From Actinomycetota bacterium (GTDB taxonomy: Bacteria > Actinomycetota > Actinomycetes > Streptosporangiales > Streptosporangiaceae), in the NCBI GenBank assembly GCA_003164955.1, contig PLRW01000066.1:1-32577 (forward strand): a DNA stretch of 32,577 nt, in the 5' to 3' direction. Numbering within the stretch: the first letter of the stretch is position 1; every line of letters starts with the position of its first letter. Positions 16,668 to 23,342 of this stretch are shown here, one piece after another. Under the pieces are notes generated by a model that did not search any database, had not been told where the DNA came from, and worked only from the letters and a program-made list of their open reading frames with translations. Made by a program: the position numbers and the translations under genes.

Positions 16668-16678
16668 GGTTGATAACC
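16668..16678. promoter_or_regulatory. Palindrome GGTTGATAACC next to the tetR start codon
   Basis: A perfect GGTT-GAT-AACC inverted repeat directly upstream of the tetR ATG at 16667 and within the 70-bp divergent gap to the SnoaL-like gene. Its placement and form resemble the GGTA-N3-TACC site of the related tetR at 11030. Confidence 0.5.
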
Positions 16679-16737
16679 GGGGCGCTCGTTCCGTATAGTG
16701 CAAACGGGGTCACCGTTCCGATTGTAGGGAGGCACGC

Positions 16738-17175
16738 ATGTCCCGCAGCCCACGCGAGGTCGCCGAGGATGTCCGCCGGATGGTGGCCGGCGAGGGAGTC
16801 GCCTTCGCCGACCTGTTCGCGCCCGACGGCGTGCTCACGTACCCGTTCGTCCTGCCCGGGCAGCCGCCGGAACTGCGCGGCCGCGAGGCCATCCGCGACC
16901 ACTTCGCCGGCGTCGGGCGGTCGCGCGAGCTGTTCACCATGGAGGGCGTCGAGGCCACCGTCCGGGCGACCGACGACCCCGAGGTCGTGGTCACCGAAAT
17001 CACCCACCACGGCTGGTCGCACGTCACCAAGGCGCCCTACCGGCTCACCGCCCTCGGTGTCATCCGGGTACGCGACGGCCAGATCGTCCGTTACGACGAC
17101 TACATGGATCCGGTCGCGGTGGCCCGGCTGCTGGGCCGCGCGGGAGATCTCGCCGCGGCCCTGACGGGCGCCTGA
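16738..17175 (+). CDS. SnoaL-like / NTF2-fold protein
   Basis: 145 residues, with a good GGGAGG site before ATG 16738. The pattern FADLFAPDGVLTYPFVLPGQPPELRGREAIRDHF and the ending IRVRDGQIVRYDDYMDP is that of the SnoaL-like polyketide-cyclase/limonene-epoxide-hydrolase fold, seen here as LFAPDGVLTYPF and GREAIRDHF. These small cone-shaped proteins bind or isomerise hydrophobic small molecules, so the reaction cannot be assigned. It is probably controlled by the divergent TetR at 16083-16667. Confidence 0.9.
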   Translation: MSRSPREVAEDVRRMVAGEGVAFADLFAPDGVLTYPFVLPGQPPELRGREAIRDHFAGVGRSRELFTMEGVEATVRATDDPEVVVTEITHHGWSHVTKAPYRLTALGVIRVRDGQIVRYDDYMDPVAVARLLGRAGDLAAALTGA

Positions 17176-17211
17176 CCACCGTTTCACCGCCCGGTACCTC
17201 TGTGGCGCTGA

Positions 17212-17982
17212 TCAGGTGACCCCGGCCAGTACCGGGGCGAGTTGTTCCAGCTGGTCCACGCCGGCCGCGTAGTCGGTGCCGATCGGCAGCATGAGCGTCA
17301 CGTGATCGGCGCCGGCCGCCAGGTGCTCGCGCACCCTGGCCGCCATCGTGGCCGGGTCGCCGTCGGGGCCCGCGGCCACGCGCAGTCCGGCGACCAGGAG
17401 CTTGTCCGGGCCGAGCACCTGCCTGGCCTGCGCGGTGAACTCGGGGGGCTGCATGGCGGGGATGGCCCCGTCGGCGATCTCACCGGCCAGCGCCAGCATC
17501 TTCGGGCCGTTCGCGGCGATGATCCGGGGATAGGCCGCGTCGGGCGCGGGCGGCTGGGCCGGGGCAGCCATCCGGTCCAGGTAGTCGCGCATCGTGGCCA
17601 GCGGGCGGCCGAATTCCCGCCCGGTGCTGGCCGCCTGCTCGGGATAACCGACCCCCAGGCCGAGCACGAAGCGGCCGGGATAGGCCTGGGCCAGCAGGGC
17701 CGCTGCGCCGTGCGCCATCTGCGGTTCCCGGGCCCAGATGTTGGCGATGCCGGTGCCGAACACCATCCGCTCCGTGGCGGCCAGCAGCACGGCCACCTGC
17801 ACGAGGGCGTCCTTGCCGCCGAGGGCCTCGTTGGTCCAGGCCGCGCGGTATCCGGCGCGTTCCAGCCGGCCGACGGCCTCGCGCTGCAGGCCGGCGGATG
17901 GCGTGCTGGTCATCGAGACCGGCAGGAAGGCGCCGACCGGCCCCAGCGCCTCGCGGGCCGCGCCGGCCACATTGGTTCCCAT
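17212..17982 (-). CDS. LLM-class (F420-dependent type) oxidoreductase
   Basis: 256 residues from ATG 17982, which is preceded by GAGGAGG. The luciferase-like barrel shows in GYRAAWTNEALGGKDALVQVAVLLAATERMVFGTGIANIWAR (core WTNEALGG and GTGIANIWAR), RFVLGLGVGYPEQA and IIAANGPKMLALAGEIADG. The family uses F420 or FMN; the GTGIANIWAR type is frequent in F420-using actinobacteria, which fits but does not prove F420. It is slightly shorter than the usual 280-340 residues. The gene is convergent with the SnoaL-like gene. Confidence 0.92.
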   Translation of the reverse strand: MGTNVAGAAREALGPVGAFLPVSMTSTPSAGLQREAVGRLERAGYRAAWTNEALGGKDALVQVAVLLAATERMVFGTGIANIWAREPQMAHGAAALLAQAYPGRFVLGLGVGYPEQAASTGREFGRPLATMRDYLDRMAAPAQPPAPDAAYPRIIAANGPKMLALAGEIADGAIPAMQPPEFTAQARQVLGPDKLLVAGLRVAAGPDGDPATMAARVREHLAAGADHVTLMLPIGTDYAAGVDQLEQLAPVLAGVT

Positions 17983-18060
17983 GGACAATCCTCCTCGGTA
18001 ATGCTCCGGCCGACGGCCCGGCCGTGCTCCCACCTTGCGGCCACGGGCATCCGGAGTCCA

Positions 18061-18417
18061 ATGAATGTTCCGCATCGAGCAACGCGATGTGTCCGGCTGA
18101 CGGGAAAAGGCCTGTCGGGGATCTGCAGGCTTGACCTGTACGGCGCATGGCGTCTGGTCACTATCTTCGAGGCGCCGGACCGGTGCGTGCTGCTGCTCGC
18201 CGCCGAGCACACGCGCTCGGCCAATCCGTACCGCATGCTGTACGCAGCTCTCGCCATCGACCAGCCCGAGGAGCCTCGGACCAAGCCATCGTGCTGCGAT
18301 GCCGACGGGCAGCCACCCATCGACCCGGACCTCGTCGAACGATTTGAGCACGGCCTGCGAAACCTCGGCCGTGCGCTGCCCGCCGGAGCCAGGAAACCCT
18401 CTCATAGGCGTCGCTAA
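18061..18417 (+). CDS. Hypothetical protein with RelE-like toxin strand pattern
   Basis: 118 residues from ATG 18061, with GGAG five bases upstream. The order H...RLTGKGLSGICRLDLYGAWRLVTIFE...CVLLLAAEH...PYRMLY follows the RelE/ParE pattern: basic residue-L-x-G, a strand with a YRL/WRL element, a hydrophobic strand, a final H and a tyrosine. The core is LYGAWRLVTIFEAPDRCVLL. A 40-residue C-terminal extension (RTKPSCCDADGQPP) is not part of RelE. Codon use looks genuine. No obvious antitoxin gene adjoins it; a 37-codon ORF follows at 18450. It might be an orphan toxin, a degenerate one, or an unrelated conserved protein. Confidence 0.6.
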   Translation: MNVPHRATRCVRLTGKGLSGICRLDLYGAWRLVTIFEAPDRCVLLLAAEHTRSANPYRMLYAALAIDQPEEPRTKPSCCDADGQPPIDPDLVERFEHGLRNLGRALPAGARKPSHRRR

Positions 18418-18449
18418 CCTCGATCACCCCACCACGGCGGAGGGGGCAT

Positions 18450-18563
18450 ATGTCCTCACGGGCGTGTCCCTCAGGACAGCACGAGCGGCGGGCGGGCGAT
18501 GCTGCTGAGGGCGTTCGCGGTGAAGTTACCGCCGGCCTCGGGCATGCGGGCTCGATGAGCTGA
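18450..18563 (+). CDS. Possible 37-residue ORF after the RelE-like gene
   Basis: ATG 18450 has a strong GGAGGGGG site three to four bases upstream. The peptide is hydrophilic (Arg, Gly, Glu) and I do not recognise it. Its place, 32 bp after the RelE-like gene, is where an antitoxin would be expected, but it is too short for any known antitoxin fold. The rest of 18418-18666 shows nothing further. Confidence 0.25.
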   Translation: MSSRACPSGQHERRAGDAAEGVRGEVTAGLGHAGSMS

Positions 18564-18666
18564 TGGCGCCCGCAGGCAACGGGCGCCGAGCGCGAAACGT
18601 CCCGTACGTAGGATGGCGCTGATCATGATCCCGCTGGCCTGGCCAGCGCAGTCCTGGGGGGACGAA

Positions 18667-19353
18667 GTGACCGGTGCATCTGACTCGCAAGGTGGCGGCC
18701 GGGCGGCCGGGATACGGCAGGCTTGGGAAGACCTGCTGTCCGTCGCCAGCGACGCCGGTTACGCCGTCGCCGAGATGGTCCGGCCCCCCGCCACCGGCGA
18801 ACAGCTGGCCGCCGCCGAACGGGCGATCGGGCGGCGGCTGCCACCCGACCTGGCTGCCCTGTATCAGCTGTCCGATGGCCAGCTCGACTCGCCCGACATC
18901 CTCGGCCGCCCCCCTCGTGGCCATGACCGGGACCGTGGCCGGTGGCTGGGCCCTTTGTTCGGTGACGGCTGGGCCTTCAACACGCTTCAGAAGCTGCAGG
19001 CCGAATACCAGAGCTGGGTGCAGATGCATGACCAGTACAGCCCGGCCGAGCTCGCCGAGTTCGACGAGTTCGTTAAGGTACGCGACGGTGACCCGGTCAA
19101 GCCGCTCTACATGTCCGCGGACTGGATCCCGTTCGCGACCGACGGAGGCGGCAACTCGCTCGCGGCCGACCTGGCGCCTGAGCCGGCCGGCGCCGTTGGC
19201 CAGGTCATCGTCATGGGCTCCGACGAAGACCTGCGACGGGTTATCGCGCCCAATGTGCCGGACCTGCTGCGGCTCTGCGCCGACCGGCTGCGCCGGCCGG
19301 TAGCCGACCTGTACATCGACGGCGGTGTGGCGATGTACACCCTGGAGACCTAG
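18667..19353 (+). CDS. SMI1/KNR4 (SUKH) family protein
   Basis: 228 residues from GTG 18667, preceded by GGGGGGA; an in-frame ATG at 18613 has no usable site. The SUKH fold is indicated by PPATGEQLAAAERAIGRRLPPDLAALYQLSDGQ (core GRRLPPDLAALYQLSDGQ) near residues 40-72, and the WIPFATDGGGNSLAADLAPE motif in the C-terminal half, with GQVIVMGSDEDLR. SUKH proteins in bacteria are mostly immunity proteins against polymorphic toxins; others have housekeeping roles. No toxin gene is next to it. It sits 158 bp from the left attachment repeat of the defence-like island. Confidence 0.9.
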   Translation: MTGASDSQGGGRAAGIRQAWEDLLSVASDAGYAVAEMVRPPATGEQLAAAERAIGRRLPPDLAALYQLSDGQLDSPDILGRPPRGHDRDRGRWLGPLFGDGWAFNTLQKLQAEYQSWVQMHDQYSPAELAEFDEFVKVRDGDPVKPLYMSADWIPFATDGGGNSLAADLAPEPAGAVGQVIVMGSDEDLRRVIAPNVPDLLRLCADRLRRPVADLYIDGGVAMYTLET

Positions 19354-19495
19354 GTTCCGTCGACGCCGGGTACGGAGACCGGGAGGGTGAGGATCTCTCC
19401 GGTGTGCGGCCGGTTGGCCAGCCGATCGAGGTTGGCGACGTGACCGTCGGCTGGCCGCCATTCGGCGGTCACTGCTTCGGCACGTGGACGAGTGC

Positions 19496-19720
19496 TTGCT
19501 GCTGCACCGAGTTGCCGCTGCACCAAGATCAGAAAAGGCCGGTCCCATGATCGGAACCGGCCTTCTAGCTGCGGTGGAGCTATGAGGATTCGAACCCCAG
19601 ACCTCCTCCATGCCATCTAGGGGCAAGCAGTCTACAGGGGTCATTGACACAGGTCAGAGGCCTTTGGCGGTCATATGAGTCGGTGCCGTACGATGCAGTT
19701 GCTGCACTTTGCCGCTGCAC
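19496..19720. repeat. Repeated TTGCYGCTGCACC motifs around the left att site
   Basis: TTGCTGCTGCACC (19496-19508) and TTGCCGCTGCACC (19512-19524) stand as a direct pair 16 bp apart. TTGCTGCAC (19699-19707) and TTGCCGCTGCAC (19709-19720) form a second pair just inside the island. A third pair flanks the right end at 23333-23355 (GTTGCTGCA and TTGCTGCTGCACC). Paired direct repeats near both ends are what integrase or excisionase arm sites look like; this is inference. Confidence 0.5.
19512..19616. repeat. Left attachment repeat: truncated tRNA-Ala copy plus terminator (attL)
   Basis: These 105 bp match 23343-23447 with three mismatches (at 19516, 19565 and 19585). The repeat covers the tRNA-Ala gene from its anticodon loop through the 3' end (19575-19616, minus strand) and the hairpin terminator beyond. 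Identity stops exactly in the anticodon stem-loop. The change at 19585 breaks a T-stem pair, so this copy is decaying. It marks the distal end of an island that entered the tRNA gene. Confidence 0.92.
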
Positions 19721-19804
19721 GGTCGTGGCTGATCCACGGCAGCTTGTCGACCAAGGGCGCGGCGCGGGGTCATCTGGTTCACTGCGCATCGGCAGGCACA
19801 GCAG

Positions 19805-21469
19805 TTATGACGGCAACTCGACGTTCTGCGAATGCACCACCGTGTACCAGTCGGTGGCCTCGCTGCGCATCGCTCGGCTCACGCTGAGCGCGGCCTGCTG
19901 CACGTCCGGCAGGCTGCCCGCGGCCAGAAACCGCTCGCTGGCGATTTCCAGGGTGGAAGCGAATACCTTTGACCGCTCGGCATGGCGCAGGTAGTCCCGC
20001 TGCGCTCCGTAACCGCCCAGCGCGGCGGCGACGCCCGGTATGGCGATGGCCAGGAAGTCCCACCACTTGAATGGCCGCGACTGGGTCGACGCCGTGCCCA
20101 GACTGTGCAGCAGGGCAAACAGGGCGCTTAGGCCGAACAGGGCGACCGTGGCGGCCTGAAGTCTGGTGCTGAGCGTCTGGTAATGGCGGCTGACCCGGCG
20201 GTGGTACTCCTGCTGCTTCTTGATCCACTGCTCGTACAGTACGCGGACAAGAGGGCTGATGTCGGCCGGCGGCGGGCACCTGGGCCTGGTGAACCAGATC
20301 TCGTTGGCGGCACGCTCGGTCCAGCTCGATTCGTCGGCCGCCTCGCGGTCCGCCGCCGCGACTGCCCTCTCCAGCGTGACAATGCCCGTGAGCCCGAGAA
20401 ACATCAGCGACCGGATCTGCTCGGCCAGATAACGAGCGGTTACCCAGCGCTGGTGCCAGCGTTTTACGCGCGCGGTGATAAGCACCGCGATGATGATGAT
20501 CAGTATCGCGAACTCGGCCCAGGCGATACGTATGCGATCCGGTGCGAACGTTACCTGGGCGGCTACCACGAGGACCGCCAGCGGAGCGAGGATATAGAGC
20601 AGCCGGATGGCGCGGAACCACCTCTGCTGGAATCGTCCTGCCAGCAGATCAGCGCGCGCGAAATAGCCTGAGACATGGGCGAGGAGCTTGTTGAGATCGG
20701 TGCTGGGCTCAAGGTGGGGCCCAGGGCCGTCCTGCGCGAGCAACGGTGGCGAGGCGTGAAGTGCTTGCGCGGACAGGTACTCATTGTTGTATTGATCCAG
20801 CAGCTTCATGCTCTCAGCCGACAACGGCGTTTTGCCCTTGGCCGCGCGCGTGTCCAGCTTCGCGGAGTTATCGTCGATCGATATGAGCAGGATGGGTTTC
20901 TGCCAGCTCTGCGCGTACGAATAGATTTCAGCTGTGCCGCCGCGGCCGCGGGCGAGCTCACCGTCCCACACTATGATCATCACGTCACTGCGATCAACGA
21001 CCGCGCGGCCCGCCAGCTCGTAGCCCTCGTCCCGCGTCCCGGCAGCTTGCACGATGTCACTGCTGGCGGATCGGCGGATGAACTTCTCAAACTCCTCGAT
21101 TGACGCCGGTGAGCTGAAGTCACGGCAGTAGTCTTCCTGCGGCAGGGGAAGGACCACTTCGAGCTTATTGCCTCGATCGCGGCCGAGGATTTCACGCGCC
21201 ACCAGCCGGTCGGCTCCCTCGGCTAGCGAGGAAACGGCGGTCAGCACGATGTTCCCGGACTGCACCCGGTCCGGGTCAGTGGCGAGCATCTGAGTGATGT
21301 ACTCAACCGCGTTGGCAATTTCTGTGGTCAGCCCTGGGTGATCGGCAGTCAGGTTGCGGTGGCCGGTAATCCCGATTCTGAGCCGCAGGGTGACCTTGCC
21401 CTGATTATCGGCAGGCCGGCCGGTGTCCGGCGGCCTGAGCTCAGCCTGAGCCGTGCTGAGGTTTTTCAT
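19805..21469 (-). CDS. SLOG-domain protein with C-terminal membrane helices (SLATT-like effector)
   Basis: 554 residues. Residues 28-200 form a SLOG Rossmann domain: LRIGITGHRNL, the AVSSLAEGADRLVAREIL ligand loop, VVLPLPQEDYCRDF and SDVMIIVWDGELARGRGGTA. SLOG domains bind nucleotide-derived ligands. Four hydrophobic segments follow at about 288-305, 316-334, 438-457 and 470-487, with a helical insert and a C-terminal helix (ERSKVFASTLEIASERF), which resembles the SLOG-associated SLATT membrane effectors. Its ATG overlaps the stop codon of the TIR gene (ATGA), so both are made together. Inference: a TIR-made signal opens or clusters this membrane protein to harm the infected cell. In Thoeris ThsA the SLOG is C-terminal, not N-terminal as here. 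Confidence 0.85.
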   Translation of the reverse strand: MKNLSTAQAELRPPDTGRPADNQGKVTLRLRIGITGHRNLTADHPGLTTEIANAVEYITQMLATDPDRVQSGNIVLTAVSSLAEGADRLVAREILGRDRGNKLEVVLPLPQEDYCRDFSSPASIEEFEKFIRRSASSDIVQAAGTRDEGYELAGRAVVDRSDVMIIVWDGELARGRGGTAEIYSYAQSWQKPILLISIDDNSAKLDTRAAKGKTPLSAESMKLLDQYNNEYLSAQALHASPPLLAQDGPGPHLEPSTDLNKLLAHVSGYFARADLLAGRFQQRWFRAIRLLYILAPLAVLVVAAQVTFAPDRIRIAWAEFAILIIIIAVLITARVKRWHQRWVTARYLAEQIRSLMFLGLTGIVTLERAVAAADREAADESSWTERAANEIWFTRPRCPPPADISPLVRVLYEQWIKKQQEYHRRVSRHYQTLSTRLQAATVALFGLSALFALLHSLGTASTQSRPFKWWDFLAIAIPGVAAALGGYGAQRDYLRHAERSKVFASTLEIASERFLAAGSLPDVQQAALSVSRAMRSEATDWYTVVHSQNVELPS

Positions 21470-22449
21470 CGCACCACATTGCTCAGCATGCTCACACCGC
21501 TGGTGCTGCTGCCTGAATTACTGGCCTCGGCGACGATGATAAATATCATCCATAGCGCGATGGTTATCCAAAAAGCAATCAGCACACGCGAAGACGCTTT
21601 GAGCGCGGCTCCCGTATCGCCGACTGCCAGGCTGGTTTTGGCTTTATTGGAATAGACCACCGCCGCGATGCCGATGGGTGCGAGGATAAAAATGGGAACG
21701 GTGAGGATCGCGGACGTGATGGCCATTCCGCGGCGTATTTTCACCGCACCGGTCGGCGGCGGAGGGGGAGGCGGCGTCCGCTGTCGGCTCCTGGCCCTTC
21801 CCCCGGCCTGCGCCTGGAGGGCCTCGATCTTGCGTGCCGCCTGCTGGTAAAGATCGGGCCGCTTCGCCAGCTCGCTGAGCATCTCGGCAGCGGTCTGGCG
21901 ATCTTCCTGATCGCTGGTCGGGCCCAGGGCTCCTTCCAGCACGCCGATGATCCCGAGTTGCTCCTCCAGGGAGAGACTCGGCGCGCTTATCCGGTCGTTC
22001 AGGTCGCCGAAGCGAGTTTGGGGCACGGGCGGCGACGCCGGGAGAGGGCTAGGCAGCGGCGCTGGCCTGGGCAGCGCGAAGATCGCTCCAGCCAGCTTGA
22101 ACGCGGCCGCATCGCTCGGCTGGCTGTAGTCAATGACCTGGATCCGGGCTATATCTTGCGGGAACAGCCCGGCGGGCATGGACTCAAGCGTCATCGGCAG
22201 AACCGGTTTTCCTAGCCGGGCGGCGTATTCGCGCTCGAAACGGCAGGCCTGGGAATTTAAAGTGGCTCTGGACACCGCGGCCAGGACGGCGTCGCAGGAC
22301 CTGAGCTGGCCGAGAATCTTGTCCCACCACGGCTGCCCGCCGACCAGGTCACTATCCAGCCAGACGCCAATTCCTGCCTGCCGCAGCCGTTCTACCAAAG
22401 TGTTAACCTGTGGCCGGTCCGGACGAGCATAGGAAACAAAGAGCTCCAT
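21466..22449 (-). CDS. TIR domain protein fused to a CD225/dispanin-like membrane domain
   Basis: 327 residues. TIR domain at 1-125: opening LFVSYARPDR, then AGIGVWLDSDLVGGQPW, a serine-rich segment, and FEREYAARLGKPVLPM, where Glu72 aligns with the catalytic Glu of NAD-cleaving TIRs such as SARM1. Residues 145-215 are helical and a Pro-rich linker (226-232) follows. The C-terminus (243-307) has two membrane helices joined by VVYSNKAKTSLAVGDTGAAL, the CD225/dispanin signature (PiGIxAxxYSxKxxxxLxxGDxxgAxxxS) also found in IFITM proteins. Leu64 uses the rare codon TTA. Start ATG 22449 has GAGGGGGG upstream. Inference: a membrane-tethered TIR that makes a nucleotide signal from NAD for the coupled SLOG protein. 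Confidence 0.87.
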   Translation of the reverse strand: MELFVSYARPDRPQVNTLVERLRQAGIGVWLDSDLVGGQPWWDKILGQLRSCDAVLAAVSRATLNSQACRFEREYAARLGKPVLPMTLESMPAGLFPQDIARIQVIDYSQPSDAAAFKLAGAIFALPRPAPLPSPLPASPPVPQTRFGDLNDRISAPSLSLEEQLGIIGVLEGALGPTSDQEDRQTAAEMLSELAKRPDLYQQAARKIEALQAQAGGRARSRQRTPPPPPPPTGAVKIRRGMAITSAILTVPIFILAPIGIAAVVYSNKAKTSLAVGDTGAALKASSRVLIAFWITIALWMIFIIVAEASNSGSSTSGVSMLSNVVR

Positions 22450-22763
22450 TGACCCCCCTCATCTGGAAGGCCCACCCCCTCCCAGATCCATAAACTAGAG
22501 TGGACAGTGTTCCAGATTGGCCTCAAGCGGTCAAGAGCGGGATGATTGTTTCGGTCATGAATGTCACGATCGCCACATCGCCGGTGGTCCGTGGCGGGCC
22601 GCGATGCCTGCGACAACTAAAGTTGGTCATGTGCCAGTTGACCGGATTGACCCGATTGCCGCACGATCTGCCGCTTCTTACAGTATGATTCGGCTCATCC
22701 GGATTGGCGTAGATGCGGGTATAAATCGTTGATAGCGCCTGGGACGATATCCGCTACCGTACC

Positions 22764-22781
22764 TTGACGCTTAAGCGTCAA
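22764..22781. promoter_or_regulatory. Perfect 18-bp palindrome TTGACGCTTAAGCGTCAA
   Basis: The site is fully self-complementary and lies 315 bp upstream of the TIR gene start, in the gene-free stretch 22450-22973. It could be an operator for a lost regulator, or one end of an insertion element. The remainder of that stretch has no recognisable gene. Confidence 0.6.
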
Positions 22782-22831
22782 TACTTTCGGGCTTGTATGG
22801 GGCACGCGGGGAGCTGCCGCACGGACGGAGT

Positions 22832-22949
22832 GGCGGGATTTGACAAGGGGCGATGGCCCGTACCCTTGTTGGCGAATCGGGCTGGCTTCTCGCCTGCCCC
22901 CGTTAGCCCGATCTGGGCCATCGCGAGGGTTCCCTTATCAAATCCCGAC
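22832..22949. repeat. 118-bp element with three nested inverted repeats
   Basis: Outer arms 22832-22849 (GGCGGGATTTGACAAGGG) and 22932-22949 match as inverted repeats at 16 of 18 bases. Middle arms GCGATGGCCC (22850-22859) and 22915-22924 are exact. Inner arms ATCGGGCT (22876-22883) and 22905-22912 are exact. The whole could fold into one long imperfect hairpin. It looks like a MITE-type insertion or a structured RNA rather than coding DNA, and it abuts the IS630 remnant. Confidence 0.75.
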
Positions 22950-22973
22950 GACGATGACGAGGGACAGATCGCC

Positions 22974-23171
22974 TATACGCCGACGAATTCGTCCTGGTTA
23001 AACCACATAGAAGCGCAGTTCACGGCCCTGCGCTACTTCGCGCTCGACGGCACCGGCCACGCCACCCACAAAGAGCAGGCCAGCATGATCCGCCGGTACA
23101 TCATCTGGCGCAATAACCACGCCTACGACGAACGGCTCCGCCGCATCGTCGACCGGGCAAACGTAGCCTGA
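22974..23171 (+). pseudogene. IS630-family transposase, C-terminal remnant
   Basis: From 22974 the frame reads YTPTNSSWLNHIEAQF, then RYFALDGTGHATHKEQASMI and RRYIIWRNNHA, ending RANVA. This is the DDE-domain end of IS630-type transposases: TPTxSSWLNxIEAxF carries the last catalytic Glu. The first about 270 residues are missing; upstream in the same frame is unrelated or palindromic DNA. It ends with a stop at 23169-23171 and the integrase remnant follows at once in the same frame, so the IS appears to have landed in the integrase gene. Confidence 0.85.
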
Positions 23172-23327
23172 CGCACCACACTAGCCGCTCTCGACGTGCA
23201 TCCCCGGGTGGCCATGCAGATTCTGCGGCACAGCAAGATCGCCGTCACGATGGAGATCTATACCGAGATTCCCTCGGCCGCTACCCGGGAGGCGCTCAGG
23301 AAGCTCGGCCGGTGGCTAGGCGAATGA
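23172..23327 (+). pseudogene. Tyrosine recombinase (integrase), C-terminal remnant
   Basis: The 51 codons before TGA 23325-23327 read LDVHPRVAMQILRHSKIAVTM and then EIYTEIPSAATREALRKL, written here in two parts; they contain the HxxR-type RHSKI element and the catalytic tyrosine of EIYTEI. This is the C-terminal end of a phage-type integrase. The usual 350-400 residue protein has lost everything upstream to the IS630 remnant. It lies 15 bp from the right attachment repeat, the normal place for the integrase of such an island. Confidence 0.88.
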
Positions 23328-23342
23328 ACCCGTTGCTGCATA

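Noticed and set aside
19350..19616. Minus-strand ORF running out of the left att site toward the SUKH gene
   Set aside because: Its last 45 codons have some coding character (AEWRPADGHVANLDRLANRP), but the start lies in tRNA and terminator sequence and I recognise no family; it may be a fragment of a gene cut by the insertion.
19575..19616. Second tRNA-Ala gene
   Set aside because: Only the 3' half is present and one T-stem pair is broken; it is the att copy, not a functional tRNA.
19805..22449. Classical Thoeris (ThsA/ThsB)
   Set aside because: There is a TIR and a SLOG protein, but no SIR2 or macro domain, and the SLOG is N-terminal with membrane helices after it. I therefore call it Thoeris-like only.
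22764..23171. 135-residue intact gene
   Set aside because: Only the part from 22974 resembles a transposase; the first 70 codons cross the 18-bp palindrome and the 118-bp inverted-repeat element and have no coding character.
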